Assembly (NCBI GenBank): GCA_001970955.1
Contig: MPUH01000019.1
Location: forward strand, 62,001-126,000
Length of the DNA stretch: 64,000 nucleotides
Direction: 5' to 3'
DNA from: Stentor coeruleus
Lineage: Eukaryota > Ciliophora > Heterotrichea > Heterotrichida > Stentoridae
The position numbers were made by a program, and so were the translations under genes. The notes below the pieces were generated by a model, which was not told where the DNA came from, searched no databases, and worked only from the letters and a program-made list of their open reading frames with translations. Within the stretch, counting starts at the first letter, position 1. Each line of letters begins with the position of its first letter. This document shows positions 63,955 to 64,000 of the stretch, piece by piece.

Positions 63955-64000
63955 TTACAAAAGTACGTCCGCATCATTTTTTGAATCTCTCTCATAGTTC
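63955..64000 (-). CDS. Possible C-terminal end of a gene beyond the right edge
   Basis: The minus strand reads NYERDSKNDADVLL then TAA, 14 codons entering from the edge. Base composition here is less AT-rich than the adjacent spacer, as expected at a coding boundary. Too short to identify. Confidence 0.35.
   Translation of the reverse strand, partial: NYERDSKNDADVLL

Noticed and set aside
1-64000. CRISPR arrays, tRNA or rRNA genes, telomere repeats, transposons, virus-like elements
   Set aside because: None recognised by eye; no spaced repeats, cloverleaf signatures, terminal repeats or transposase/polymerase motifs were seen.

Overview
The window looks like macronuclear DNA of a heterotrich ciliate, most likely Stentor or a close relative. 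It is very AT-rich and gene-dense and uses the standard genetic code, with TAA, TAG and TGA all acting as stops in well conserved genes. Its genes are interrupted by tiny introns. I place 28 introns: 27 are exactly 15 nt and one is 16 nt. All run GT...AG with an invariant A six bases from the 3' end. This combination of standard code and 15-nt introns is known from Stentor. Naming the organism is inference; the introns themselves are read from the sequence.

Layout. 1-8,000: ribosomal protein eS1 (cut by the left edge), a pseudokinase/zinc-finger/SPRY protein, a coiled-coil protein, a basic unknown and the AP-1 mu subunit. 8,265-30,290: five paralogous genes, two on + then three on -, for large membrane proteins with a signal peptide, kelch repeats, a cysteine-rich GCC2/GCC3-type stretch and three membrane segments. 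All five share the same four intron positions. A 2.7 kb spacer lies inside this array and a 2.2 kb spacer follows it; both are AT-rich and hold scraps of decayed coding sequence. 32,471-44,384: a small RING protein, a Spinster-like transporter, coiled-coil proteins, an STK32-like kinase, a PP2A B55 subunit and a probable pseudogene. 44,931-63,430: a UBL-ankyrin-PH-AGC kinase, a B-box-like protein with an apparent frameshift, a COMM-like small protein, Rab1, a large protein with a SelW/Rdx-like domain, a claudin-like membrane protein, a truncated-globin relative lacking the proximal His, a SAXO-type microtubule protein, a Cdc20/Cdh1 protein, a J-protein, PP1, a lipid-anchored kelch protein and an unknown three-exon gene.

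There are no bacterial-style operons. Neighbours are mostly unrelated housekeeping, cytoskeletal and signalling genes, packed with intergenic distances often below 60 bp (divergent starts 54 and 62 bp apart, convergent stops 21 to 57 bp apart). PP1, B55, Cdc20/Cdh1 and several kinases give the window a cell-cycle and phosphorylation flavour, but nothing shows they are co-regulated.

The most unusual observations are: (i) stop-free 15-nt introns that sit invisibly inside open frames, shown by Rab1 homology and by paralog comparison; (ii) the kelch/cysteine-rich surface-protein array with signs of gene conversion; (iii) a sense-strand C-rich 5' / G-rich 3' composition switch within genes; (iv) several unusual domain combinations.
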